From assembly GCA_002428445.1 (NCBI GenBank), contig DIWJ01000014.1, positions 1 through 29,473 of the forward strand: a stretch of DNA of 29,473 bases. Direction: 5' to 3'. Source of the DNA: Syntrophaceae bacterium UBA6109 (GTDB lineage: Bacteria > Desulfobacterota > Syntrophia > Syntrophales > UBA6109). Shown one piece after another: positions 14,149 to 22,675 of the stretch. Every line of letters starts with the position of its first letter. Position 1 is the stretch's first letter. The position numbers and the translations under genes are program-made. Below the pieces are notes generated by a model. That model saw nothing but the letters and a program-made list of their open reading frames with translations, had not been told where the DNA came from and ran no database searches.

Positions 14149-16249
14149 ACGGATACGGCTCCTCTTTGAGCCCCGTTCCGTTGCGGTCGTAGGCGCCTCC
14201 CGGGAGCGGGGCAAAATCGGTCACGCTGTTCTGAAGAATATCCTCTCCGGCGGTTATCGCGGCCGGATTTATCCGATCAATCCCGCCGGCGGCGAGATCG
14301 AGGGAATCCCCGTGCACCGTTCACTTCAGGAAGTGGACGGAGATATCGACGTCGCCGTCGTAACGATCCCGTCCCATCTCGTCTTTTCAGCTGTCCAGGA
14401 TCTGTGCCGGAAAAAGGTGAAGAACGCCGTTCTCATCTCGGCGGGGTTTTCGGAAATCGGCAACCTCGAAGAAGAACGGAAGATCACCGACTACGCCGGC
14501 GAACACGGCATGCGCATCCTGGGTCCCAACGTCTTCGGGATCTATTCCTCCTCCGCGGATCTCAATGCGACCTTCGTCTCCGGAAACATCCCGCGCGGGC
14601 ATCTGGCCATGATCACGCAGAGCGGCGCTCTCGGGCTCACGCTCGTTGGCCAGGCCTCCGTCGAACACATCGGCCTTTCGGCCGTCGTCTCCGTGGGCAA
14701 CAAATCGGACATCGATGAATCCGATCTCCTCGAGTACCTGCAGCACCACGACGACACGCACATGGTGCTCATGTATATCGAAGGGATCCGCAACGGCGAA
14801 AAATTCATCTCGGCGCTGAAGGACACCACCCGCGCGAAGCCGGTCGTGATCATCAAGTCGGGACGGTCCGAGCGGGGCGCAGTGGCGGCGGCTTCGCATA
14901 CCGGTTCGCTGGCCGGCTCCGACGACCTTTTCGATGCAATCGCCCGGCAGTGCGGCGCTCTGCGCGCGGAAAGCACCAGAGAGGCCTTCAACTGGTGCAA
15001 GTTCATCACCAACAATCCTCTGCCCCGCGGCGAAAATACCGTCATCATCACCAACGGCGGCGGCGCGGGCGTCATGGCGACCGACGCTTGCGAAAAGTAC
15101 GCCGTTCCCCTCTATAACGACCCCCAGGAGTTGAAGCGCATCTTCGGAGCGGTAGTCCCCTCGTTCGGCTCCACAAAGAATCCGATCGACGTCACCGGCA
15201 CTGCGTCGCCCAAGGACTATACCGAGACCTTTGACGCCGCCCTGCAGTCCGAAAACATCAGTGCCGTCGTCGGCATCTACTGCGAAACCGCCATCGTTCC
15301 AGCCGAACACCTCCAGGAAACGGTCGAGGCGAATTTCCGGAAATATCGCGAAAAGGGGAAGCTCATCATCTTTTCCCTCTTCGGCGGAGAACAGACATCC
15401 GAATACGAGATGAACGCCCGCCGGCGCGGCATCCCGGTCACGGACGACGTCTACGACGCGATCTCAACGCTGGGCGCCGTCTATCGCTACTCCCGCTACA
15501 CCGGAGATTCTCCGGACGAAGACGCCGACGCCGGGATGGATTTCGCGGCAATCGACGCGATCGTCGATCGCGCCGTCGCCGCCAAACGCCACTTTCTCCT
15601 GGCCCATGAAGCCCAGCAGGTCATGGAGATTGCCGGCCTTCCCATACCCCGGACGATCAACGCCGCAACGCTGCAGTCGGCCGTGAAGTCGGCCGACTGG
15701 ATCGGCTATCCTGTCGCCATGAAGGTCGTCTCCAAGGACATCATCCACAAGAGCGACGTCGGCGGCATCGCCCTGGATCTCGACTCCCGAGAGGAGGTTA
15801 TCGACGCATACGAAGCGATCATGAGGAACTGCCGGGCGCACGTCCCTCACGCCGTCATCGAAGGCGTCTCGATTTCCGAGATGGTCCAGCCGGGTGTAGA
15901 GATGATCGTCGGCGCACGCCGCGACCGCATCTTCGGCCCGACGGTGATGGTCGGACTCGGCGGAATCTACGTCGAGGTGATGAAGGACGTTTCCTTCCGG
16001 GCTCTGCCGCTGGACCGGAAGGAGATCCTCACCATGATCAAGGAAATTCGCTCGTACCCCCTGCTGCTGGGCGTCCGCGGCGAAGAGATGAAGGACATCA
16101 ACAAGCTCCTGGAGGCGATCGTCAAGATCGGCGCCATCATCCGCAGGTGCAAGGGCATATCGGACATCGAAATCAACCCCCTGGTCGTCTATGAACAGGG
16201 CATGGGCGCCAACGCAGTCGATGTCCGCATCCTTCTTTCCAAGACTTGA
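14123..16249 (+). CDS. ADP-forming acetate/acyl-CoA synthetase, alpha-beta fusion
   Basis: A 708-residue nucleoside-diphosphate-forming acyl-CoA ligase: acyl-CoA + ADP + phosphate gives acid + CoA + ATP, or the reverse. The order is CoA-binding domain (about 10-135, SVAVVGASRERGKIGHAVL), succinyl-CoA-ligase-like flavodoxin domains (about 150-450) with the phosphorylated histidine H259 in ASHTGSLAGSD, then an ATP-grasp beta part (about 480-700) with AMKVVSKDIIHKSDVGG and IEINPLVV. Both halves needed for activity are complete. In anaerobes this enzyme can conserve energy from acetyl-CoA or other acyl-CoA by substrate-level phosphorylation. The ATG at 14123 overlaps the CoA-transferase gene; GGGAA lies 7 nt upstream. 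The acyl substrate cannot be told from sequence. Confidence 0.93.
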   Translation: MMKARNLDERIRLLFEPRSVAVVGASRERGKIGHAVLKNILSGGYRGRIYPINPAGGEIEGIPVHRSLQEVDGDIDVAVVTIPSHLVFSAVQDLCRKKVKNAVLISAGFSEIGNLEEERKITDYAGEHGMRILGPNVFGIYSSSADLNATFVSGNIPRGHLAMITQSGALGLTLVGQASVEHIGLSAVVSVGNKSDIDESDLLEYLQHHDDTHMVLMYIEGIRNGEKFISALKDTTRAKPVVIIKSGRSERGAVAAASHTGSLAGSDDLFDAIARQCGALRAESTREAFNWCKFITNNPLPRGENTVIITNGGGAGVMATDACEKYAVPLYNDPQELKRIFGAVVPSFGSTKNPIDVTGTASPKDYTETFDAALQSENISAVVGIYCETAIVPAEHLQETVEANFRKYREKGKLIIFSLFGGEQTSEYEMNARRRGIPVTDDVYDAISTLGAVYRYSRYTGDSPDEDADAGMDFAAIDAIVDRAVAAKRHFLLAHEAQQVMEIAGLPIPRTINAATLQSAVKSADWIGYPVAMKVVSKDIIHKSDVGGIALDLDSREEVIDAYEAIMRNCRAHVPHAVIEGVSISEMVQPGVEMIVGARRDRIFGPTVMVGLGGIYVEVMKDVSFRALPLDRKEILTMIKEIRSYPLLLGVRGEEMKDINKLLEAIVKIGAIIRRCKGISDIEINPLVVYEQGMGANAVDVRILLSKT

Positions 16250-16284
16250 AACGGGGCGTAATGGAAATCGGAGGTGAAAGATCC

Positions 16285-17352
16285 ATGAACAGATATGTGG
16301 TTACGTCGATGCGGCCCAGCGCCGGGAAAACGAGCCTGATCATCGGCCTTGCAAAGGCCCTGGGCGGGAAGATCGGCTACATCAAGCCGTTCGGCGAGCG
16401 CTTCCTGTATCGCAAGAAGAGGCTCTGGGACTACGACGCCGCCCTCATCACGAACATCTTCGACCTGAATGAACGCCCCGAGGATATGAGCATCGGTTTC
16501 CACCACGCGAAGCTTCTCTTCATGCTGGACGAAGCGGCGACCAGGGAGAAGATCTGCGACCTGGTCGGAACAGTCGGCAAGGGGAAGGACCTCTTCTTCA
16601 TCGAGGCCGGCCGCGACATCGAGTACGGAAGCGCCGTTCATCTCGACGCCATTTCCCTGGCTGAGTACGCCGACGCGAATCTGGTCGTCGTCGTATCGGG
16701 CGACGAGGACCAGATCCTTGATGATGTCATCTTTCTCAAACGCCGGATCTGTCTCGATCCAGTCCGCTTCCAGGGAATCGTCATCAACAAAGTGCCCAAC
16801 GCCTCGGAATTCGCCGAGACGCGTCTTCCGAAGATCAAGGAACTGGGTGTCAACGTCCTGGGAATCATCCCCTACGAAGCCGAGCTCCCGCTCTTCACGG
16901 CGAGCTATCTGGCGGACCGCCTGTTCGCAAAGATCATCACCGGCGAATCCCAGCTTTGCCGTCCGGTCAAGGCCATCTTCATCGGTTCCATGTCGGCCAG
17001 TTCGGCGCTCAAGAACCCCCTCTTCCAGGAAGAACACAAGGTCGTGATCACAAGCGGCGACCGCAGCGATATGATCGTAGCCGCCCTCGGCAGCAACGCG
17101 TCGGCCGTCATCCTCACCAACAACATCATGCCGCCCGCAAACCTGATCGCGAAGGCATCGAAGCTCGAAATCCCGCTGCTGCTCGTCTCCGCGGACACTT
17201 ACGCCGTCGCCAAGCAGATTGATCTGATGGAGTCTCTGCCCACCAAAGACGACGCGGACAAAATCGCCCTGATCGAACAGCTGGTCAATACCCACGTCCA
17301 GCTGAAGGAATTCGGCCTCCGCCTCCCTTCGGAAAGGAACGCCCGACGATGA
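16285..17352 (+). CDS. P-loop NTPase / DRTGG-domain protein (phosphotransacetylase N-terminus-like)
   Basis: A 355-residue protein like the N-terminal regulatory half of long phosphotransacetylases. A dethiobiotin-synthetase-type P-loop domain comes first (MRPSAGKTSLIIGLAKAL at about 9-26; IEAGRDIEYGSAVHLDA at about 110-125; GIVINKVPN near 170). A DRTGG domain (about 215-320, KAIFIGSMSASSALKNPLF, VITSGDRSDMIVAAL) follows. There is no PTA catalytic domain. Start ATG 16285 is chosen because GGAGG lies 10 nt upstream; ATG 16261 has a weaker site. It begins 35 nt after the acyl-CoA synthetase and shares ATGA with the next gene. Proteins of this kind are thought to sense nucleotides or regulate acetate/acyl-CoA enzymes; its role here is inferred from its neighbours. 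Confidence 0.85.
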   Translation: MNRYVVTSMRPSAGKTSLIIGLAKALGGKIGYIKPFGERFLYRKKRLWDYDAALITNIFDLNERPEDMSIGFHHAKLLFMLDEAATREKICDLVGTVGKGKDLFFIEAGRDIEYGSAVHLDAISLAEYADANLVVVVSGDEDQILDDVIFLKRRICLDPVRFQGIVINKVPNASEFAETRLPKIKELGVNVLGIIPYEAELPLFTASYLADRLFAKIITGESQLCRPVKAIFIGSMSASSALKNPLFQEEHKVVITSGDRSDMIVAALGSNASAVILTNNIMPPANLIAKASKLEIPLLLVSADTYAVAKQIDLMESLPTKDDADKIALIEQLVNTHVQLKEFGLRLPSERNARR

Positions 17353-18716
17353 ATCCCGAAGTATTTCGCGAATACGACGTCCGCGGCATTGTCGACAAGG
17401 ACCTGACGACCGGCTTCGTCGTCGATCTGGGGCGGGCCATCGGCACCTTTGCCGCCCGACAGGGCGCGAAGACGATGACCCTCGGCCGTGACTGCCGCCT
17501 CAGTTCGGAATCCTATGCCGAAGCGATCAGGAAGGGTCTCGTTGCCGCGGGGATGCAGGTCGTCGATATCGGCCTTTGCGCAACCCCCATGCTCTATTTC
17601 TCGATCCGCCACCTCGGCGCCGACGGCGGCGTCATGGTGACGGGCAGTCACAACCCGCCCGATTTCAACGGCTTCAAGATCTGCGTCGGTCCCGATACGA
17701 TCTACGGGGACGATATCCAGGAACTCTGCCGGATCATGCAGGCGAACGCCTATCGCTCCGCAGCGGGGTCCTCGGGCGCCGAGGACGTCATCCAGGTCTA
17801 TCAGGATTACCTCTTTCACAACGTCCGCGTCCGGCCGGGGCTGAGCATTGCCGTCGACGCCGGCAACGGCGTGGGCGGCCTGTACGCTCTTCCCATCTTC
17901 CGGCGCTTCGGATGCCGGATCGCCGAAATCTACTGCGAGCCTGACGGACGCTTTCCGAATCATTTTCCCGATCCGACAGTGCCGGCCAACCTCAAGGAAC
18001 TGATCAGCGTCGTTCGGGACAAGGGTGCCGATGCGGGCCTCGCCTTCGACGGCGACGCGGACCGCCTGGGCGTCATCACCGACAAGGGAGACATCCTCTG
18101 GGGTGACGAAATCCTCCTCCTCTTTTCCCGTTTCATCCTCAAGGAGAATCCCGGCGCGGCGATCATCGGCGAGGTGAAGTGCTCCCAGAATCTGTACGAC
18201 GACATCGCCCGCCACGGCGGACGCCCCATCATGTGGAAGGCCGGGCATTCCCTCATCAAGGGCAAGATGAAGGAGGAGAAGGCTCTCCTCGCAGGGGAGA
18301 TGAGCGGTCACCTGTTCTTTGCCGACCGTTATTTCGGATTCGACGACGCAATCTACTCCGCCATCCGCCTCCTCGAAATCCTCTCGCTGTCGGGACAGAA
18401 GCTCAGCGAGATCCTTGCCGACGTCCCGAAGACCTACACCACGCCGGAGATCCGCGTCTCCTGCCCCGACAGCGTCAAGTTTCAGGTAGTGGAAGAGGTG
18501 AAGAACTTCTTCCGGCCGAAGTACCCCATCATCGACATCGACGGCGTCCGCGTCCCCTTCGGAGACGGATGGGGATTGCTGCGTTCGTCCAACACCCAGC
18601 CCGTCCTCGTCCTGCGCTTCGAGGCACGCACGCCCGAACGCCTGGCGGCGATCCGCAAAGAGATCGAAGACGCTCTCGCCGCGACCATGAAGAAACACGC
18701 GGCCGATTGCACCTGA
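17349..18716 (+). CDS. Phosphomannomutase/phosphoglucomutase
   Basis: A 455-residue alpha-D-phosphohexomutase of the AlgC/ManB type that moves phosphate between C6 and C1 of glucose or mannose. All four active-site loops are present: the catalytic phosphoserine loop TGSHNPP (S100), the metal loop DGDADR (D234, D236, D238), the sugar-specificity loop GEMSGH and the phosphate-binding loop RSSNTQP. The N-terminus FREYDVRGIV is typical for the family, and length is normal. The start ATG overlaps the stop of the DRTGG gene (ATGA). Products feed lipopolysaccharide, exopolysaccharide or glycogen precursors. Its coupling to acyl-CoA energy genes and to aldolase points to gluconeogenic flow. Confidence 0.95.
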   Translation: MNPEVFREYDVRGIVDKDLTTGFVVDLGRAIGTFAARQGAKTMTLGRDCRLSSESYAEAIRKGLVAAGMQVVDIGLCATPMLYFSIRHLGADGGVMVTGSHNPPDFNGFKICVGPDTIYGDDIQELCRIMQANAYRSAAGSSGAEDVIQVYQDYLFHNVRVRPGLSIAVDAGNGVGGLYALPIFRRFGCRIAEIYCEPDGRFPNHFPDPTVPANLKELISVVRDKGADAGLAFDGDADRLGVITDKGDILWGDEILLLFSRFILKENPGAAIIGEVKCSQNLYDDIARHGGRPIMWKAGHSLIKGKMKEEKALLAGEMSGHLFFADRYFGFDDAIYSAIRLLEILSLSGQKLSEILADVPKTYTTPEIRVSCPDSVKFQVVEEVKNFFRPKYPIIDIDGVRVPFGDGWGLLRSSNTQPVLVLRFEARTPERLAAIRKEIEDALAATMKKHAADCT

Positions 18717-18732
18717 TACGGAGGTCCTTCTC

Positions 18733-19740
18733 ATGCCCGTCAACTATCGCAGCCTCGGTTTCGTAAACAGCAGGGCCATGTTTTCCGCCGCCCTCACCGG
18801 CGGTTTCGCCGTGCCGGCATACAATTTCAACAACATGGAACAGCTCCAGGCGATCGTCATGGCGTGCCTCGAGACCCAGTCGCCCGTGATCCTTCAGGTC
18901 TCCAAGGGCGCGCGGGATTACGCCGACCGGACGCTTCTCCAGTACCTCGGCCAGGGGGCCGTGGAGATGATGAGATGCAAGGCGCGCGAAATGAAGATCG
19001 GCGAGATCCCCATCGCCCTGCACCTGGACCATGGAGACTCTTACGACCTCTGCGTTTCCTGCGTCGAAAGCGGATTTTCCTCCGTCATGATCGACGGGTC
19101 TCACAACCCCTACGAGGAGAATGTCGCTCTCACGAAGAAGGTGGTCGAATTCGCCCACCGCCACGACGTCACCGTCGAAGGGGAACTGGGCGTGCTTGCG
19201 GGCGTGGAGGACGACGTCAAGGCCGAGAACCACGCCTACACGAAGCCCGAGGAAGTGCAGGATTTCGTCGCCAAGACGGGCGTCGATTCACTGGCCATCG
19301 CCATCGGCACATCGCACGGCGCCTATAAATTCAAGGCCGGGCAGAATCCCGAGATCCGCCTGGACATCCTCCGCGAAATCGAACAGCGCCTGCAGAGATT
19401 CCCCATCGTCCTGCACGGGTCCTCCTCCATTCCGCAGCAGACGGTCGAGCGCATCAACCGCTACGGCGGCAGGCTCAAGGATTCGGCCGGCATCCCCGAA
19501 GAACAGCTGCGGAAGGCCGCGGCGTCTGCCGTATGCAAGATCAACATCGATTCCGACGGCAGGCTCGAAATGACGGCCAGCATCCGCGAAGTCTTTGCGA
19601 AAAAACCGGAGGAGTTCGATCCTCGCAAATACCTCGGGCCGGCTCGAGAAGCCCTCAAGGCCATGTATATAGACAAGAACTGCCGCGTCCTGGGAAGCGA
19701 TGGCAAGGCCCCCGGGATCATGGCCTCGGAACAGAGATGA
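18733..19740 (+). CDS. fba: Class II fructose-1,6-bisphosphate aldolase
   Basis: A 335-residue zinc-dependent aldolase that joins or splits fructose-1,6-bisphosphate and the triose phosphates. The general base and first zinc ligand are D99 and H100 in LHLDHGDS. Further family signatures are SVMIDGSHNPYEENV, TVEGELG, the zinc ligands H195 (IGTSHGAYKF) and H228 (VLHGSSSIP), and the phosphate-binding stretch KINIDSDGRLEMTA. A strong GGAGGT site precedes the ATG by 8 nt. A tagatose- or other bisphosphate aldolase activity cannot be excluded, as these share the fold. The following HD gene overlaps its stop codon by ATGA. Confidence 0.93.
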   Translation: MPVNYRSLGFVNSRAMFSAALTGGFAVPAYNFNNMEQLQAIVMACLETQSPVILQVSKGARDYADRTLLQYLGQGAVEMMRCKAREMKIGEIPIALHLDHGDSYDLCVSCVESGFSSVMIDGSHNPYEENVALTKKVVEFAHRHDVTVEGELGVLAGVEDDVKAENHAYTKPEEVQDFVAKTGVDSLAIAIGTSHGAYKFKAGQNPEIRLDILREIEQRLQRFPIVLHGSSSIPQQTVERINRYGGRLKDSAGIPEEQLRKAAASAVCKINIDSDGRLEMTASIREVFAKKPEEFDPRKYLGPAREALKAMYIDKNCRVLGSDGKAPGIMASEQR

Positions 19741-20336
19741 ACGTTCCTTCCCGCGAAGAGTGCTATCGCATCATGATCGGCATGTCGATGCCCGATCACA
19801 TCGTCGCCCACTCCTTCCAGGTCTGCCGGGTCGCCGTTCTGCTTGCAAAGAGCCGCGCCGCCGTCAACGGCGCCCTCCATCTCGGACTCGTCGAGGCGTC
19901 CGCCCTGCTGCATGACATCACCAAGTCCAGGAGCTTCGATACCGGCGAGGATCACGCCGGCACCGGAAAGGCCTACCTTGCGGAACTGGGCTACCCCGCT
20001 GTCGCCCGCGTCATCGGCCAGCACGTCTGCCTCGACGCAGACTCCGCCACGGAGGCCGTCTCCGAAGTGGAAATCGTCAACTACGCGGACAAGCGCGTCG
20101 TCCACGACCGCATCGTGCCCCTGGAGGAAAGGATTGCCTATCTGCTGGAGCGTTACGGCACTGAAGAAAAATGGCGCCGCCGCATCCTGATGAACGCCCA
20201 AAAAACGCGCGAGATGGAATCCCGGATCTTCCTCGGTCTTCCCTTCGCCCCTCCGGAGATCGAGCGGAGAATCCTCCGTGACGACCGCCTCCAGGTCTTT
20301 TCCGCCATCCGGGAACTTGCGGCCGGAGCCGCCTGA
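19737..20336 (+). CDS. HD-domain metal-dependent phosphohydrolase
   Basis: A 199-residue single HD-domain protein. The metal-binding residues H25 (AHSFQV), H59-D60 (ALLHDITKSR) and D118 (VNYADKRV) are in the expected order, with another conserved histidine in IGQHVCL. Such small HD proteins hydrolyse phosphate bonds in nucleotides or related metabolites; no GGDEF, RelA or tRNA-processing domain is attached. ATG 19737 overlaps the aldolase stop by 4 nt, so the frame upstream, which lies inside the aldolase gene, is not part of it. It closes the six-gene operon. The substrate is unknown. Confidence 0.85.
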   Translation: MNVPSREECYRIMIGMSMPDHIVAHSFQVCRVAVLLAKSRAAVNGALHLGLVEASALLHDITKSRSFDTGEDHAGTGKAYLAELGYPAVARVIGQHVCLDADSATEAVSEVEIVNYADKRVVHDRIVPLEERIAYLLERYGTEEKWRRRILMNAQKTREMESRIFLGLPFAPPEIERRILRDDRLQVFSAIRELAAGAA

Positions 20337-20430
20337 CGGTCCGCCGCTGAACTTGCACATCGTCCTTTTGAAAAGATAGCGCGGCAGCCATTCCTCTCAT
20401 TACCGTCCCTCTCAGGCTCGAGGAGGTACC

Positions 20431-22662
20431 ATGGCTCTCGATCGTCTCCTAAAGCGCTTCTCCATCGACAAGTCCATCTCCGGGGATCTCTGGGGCGGTT
20501 TTGCCGCCATGCTTGTCGCCCTTCCCGCCTCGATCGCCTTCGGCATCGCCGTCTACTCCGTCCTGGGACCCCAGTACATCGCCGTCGGCTCCATTGCCGG
20601 CATCCTCGGCGCCATCGCCCTCGGCATCGTCGCCCCCATCCTCGGCGGGTCCCCCCGCCTCATTTCCGCACCCTGCGCGCCCGCGGCTGCCATCATGGGC
20701 GCCCTTGCAGCGGAACTGATCAAGAACGGCGGGCTGTCGCCGGCACAGGCGGTCGTCTTCCTCATGCTCGTCGGACTCTTCGCCGGCCTGCTTGAAATCC
20801 TCTACGGCGCTCTGGGCGGCGGCCGTTTCATCAAGTACATCCCCTACCCCGTGGTCTCGGGCTACCTGAGCGGCGTCGGAGCGCTCATCATCCTCAGTCA
20901 ACTTCCCAAGGTGCTGGGCCTGCCCCGGACGATGTCCCTCTGGGAAGGAATCCTGTCGCCTCTCTCCTGGCAGATGCCGGGAATCTTCATCGCTCTGGCC
21001 ACGATTGCCGGCGTACTGCTCGCGCCGCGGATCCTGAAGTCCGTTCCCGCCGTTATCTTCGGCCTTGCGGCGGGCGTGCTCGCCTATTTCGGCCTCTCGC
21101 TCTTTCTGCCGGAATTGCGGTCCCTCGCTGGAAACAAACTCGTGATCGGCCCGCTCTTCCAGGAGGATGGCGTATTCCTCACGGCCCTCAAGGAACGCTG
21201 GGCCTCGCTTGGCACTGTCCAGATTGCGGACATCGCCGTCCTGATCACGCCGGCGGCAACCCTCTCCGTCCTCCTGTCGATCGACACGCTCAAAACCTGC
21301 GTCGTAATGGACACCCTGACCCGCAGCCGCCATGAAGCCAACCGCGAACTGGTCGGCCAGGGAGCGGCGAATATCCTCTCCGCCCTGATCGGCGGCATGC
21401 CCGGCGCCGGCACCATGGGGCCCACGCTCGTGAACGTCGGCAGCGGCGCCCGTACCCGGCTTTCCGGCGTTCTGGAGGGCGTATTTATTCTCATCGCCTT
21501 TATCGCGCTGCTTCCGCTGATCGCCTGGCTTCCCATTGCCGCCCTCGCCGGCATCCTGCTCGTCGTCGCCTGGCGCATGATCGACCGCCAGAGCCTGTTC
21601 CTGCTTCGGCAGAAAAGCACCATCTTCGATTTCGCGGTGATCGTTACCGTCGTGATCACGGCCGTCGGCTACAATCTGATTGCCGCAACAGGCGTTGGCC
21701 TCGGGCTTGCGATTCTCCTCTTCATCCGGGAGCAGATCCGCGGATCGGTCGTCCGGCGGAAAATCTACGGCGATCAGATTTCCTCCAAGCAGTACCGCGT
21801 GCCGGAGGAAAAGGAACTCCTCCAGCAGTACGGACATTTGATCACCCTGTGCGAGCTGCAGGGAAACCTGTTCTTCGGCACAACCGATCAGCTCTTCACC
21901 GAACTCGAAGGGGATCTCAAGCGCAGCCGCTTCGTCATCCTCGACTTGCGCCGGGTGCAGTCCGTTGATTTCACCGCCGTGCACATGATGGAGCAGATGT
22001 CGGACATCCTGAAGGAGAGGCACGGCTACCTCATCTTCAGCCATCTCCTGTCCTCCCTTCCGACGGGTCAGGATCTGCACACCTACTTCCGCCAGCTCGG
22101 GCTCCTGAAACGCGAGAAGAACGTGAAGGTCTTCCCGACGCTGGACGAGGCGCTGCAATGGTCCGAGGACAGCATCCTGGAGGAGCACCGGGCGCTGCAG
22201 GCGGGGGAGTTGCGGCCGCTGGACCTGCCGGAGATCGATCTGATGAGGGAATTCGAGGCCGACAGCGCCCTGCCTTTCATCAAGGCCTGCGTATCGGAGA
22301 AATCGTTTAAGGCGGGAGAACATCTCTTCCGCCGGGGGGATCAGGGAGACGAGCTGTTCATCATCCGCCGGGGCATCATCCGGATCGTTCTGCCCCTCGA
22401 AAACAACCGCTACCACATTCTCGCCACGTTCGGCCGCGGCAACTTCTTCGGGGAGATCGCCTTCCTGGACCGCGACGTGCGTTCGGCCGATGCCGTGGCC
22501 GACCGGGATACGGATGTTTTCGCCATCTCCCGCGCGCGCTTCGATGAGGTCTCCCGGACGAATCCCGCCCTGGGGGCGATGCTCTTCGCCCGTTTGGCCC
22601 GCGGCCTCGCCATCCGACTCCGTTACACGGACGGCGAACTCCGCGCCCTGAAGGAAACCTGA
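20431..22662 (+). CDS. SulP anion transporter with STAS and cyclic-nucleotide-binding domains
   Basis: A 743-residue inner-membrane protein. Residues ~15-440 are a SulP/SLC26 transporter core with about 12-14 membrane segments (signatures ISAPCAPAAAIMGA and GGMPGAGTMGPTLVNVGSGARTR, cited in part). A STAS domain lies at about 465-580 (FVILDLRRVQSVDFTAVHMM), and a CAP-family cyclic-nucleotide-binding domain at about 615-735, with phosphate-binding cassette FGEIAFLDRDVRSADAVA. Substrates of the family include sulfate and bicarbonate. The C-terminal domain suggests gating by cAMP or a related nucleotide. The start is ATG 20431 with GGAGG 4 nt upstream. The 94-nt gap after the HD gene may hold a promoter, but none is clear. 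It ends 13 nt from the convergent gene. Confidence 0.93.
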   Translation: MALDRLLKRFSIDKSISGDLWGGFAAMLVALPASIAFGIAVYSVLGPQYIAVGSIAGILGAIALGIVAPILGGSPRLISAPCAPAAAIMGALAAELIKNGGLSPAQAVVFLMLVGLFAGLLEILYGALGGGRFIKYIPYPVVSGYLSGVGALIILSQLPKVLGLPRTMSLWEGILSPLSWQMPGIFIALATIAGVLLAPRILKSVPAVIFGLAAGVLAYFGLSLFLPELRSLAGNKLVIGPLFQEDGVFLTALKERWASLGTVQIADIAVLITPAATLSVLLSIDTLKTCVVMDTLTRSRHEANRELVGQGAANILSALIGGMPGAGTMGPTLVNVGSGARTRLSGVLEGVFILIAFIALLPLIAWLPIAALAGILLVVAWRMIDRQSLFLLRQKSTIFDFAVIVTVVITAVGYNLIAATGVGLGLAILLFIREQIRGSVVRRKIYGDQISSKQYRVPEEKELLQQYGHLITLCELQGNLFFGTTDQLFTELEGDLKRSRFVILDLRRVQSVDFTAVHMMEQMSDILKERHGYLIFSHLLSSLPTGQDLHTYFRQLGLLKREKNVKVFPTLDEALQWSEDSILEEHRALQAGELRPLDLPEIDLMREFEADSALPFIKACVSEKSFKAGEHLFRRGDQGDELFIIRRGIIRIVLPLENNRYHILATFGRGNFFGEIAFLDRDVRSADAVADRDTDVFAISRARFDEVSRTNPALGAMLFARLARGLAIRLRYTDGELRALKET

Positions 22663-22675
22663 GACGGCGGTGACG

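Noticed and set aside
12766..14214. 482-residue minus-strand frame
   Set aside because: Antisense to the CoA-transferase-GNAT gene; Val/Asp/Gly-rich composition is typical of a GC-rich shadow frame.
20449..22416. 655-residue minus-strand frame
   Set aside because: Antisense to the SulP gene; Glu/Asp/Gly/Gln-rich without any domain, a mirror of hydrophobic codons.
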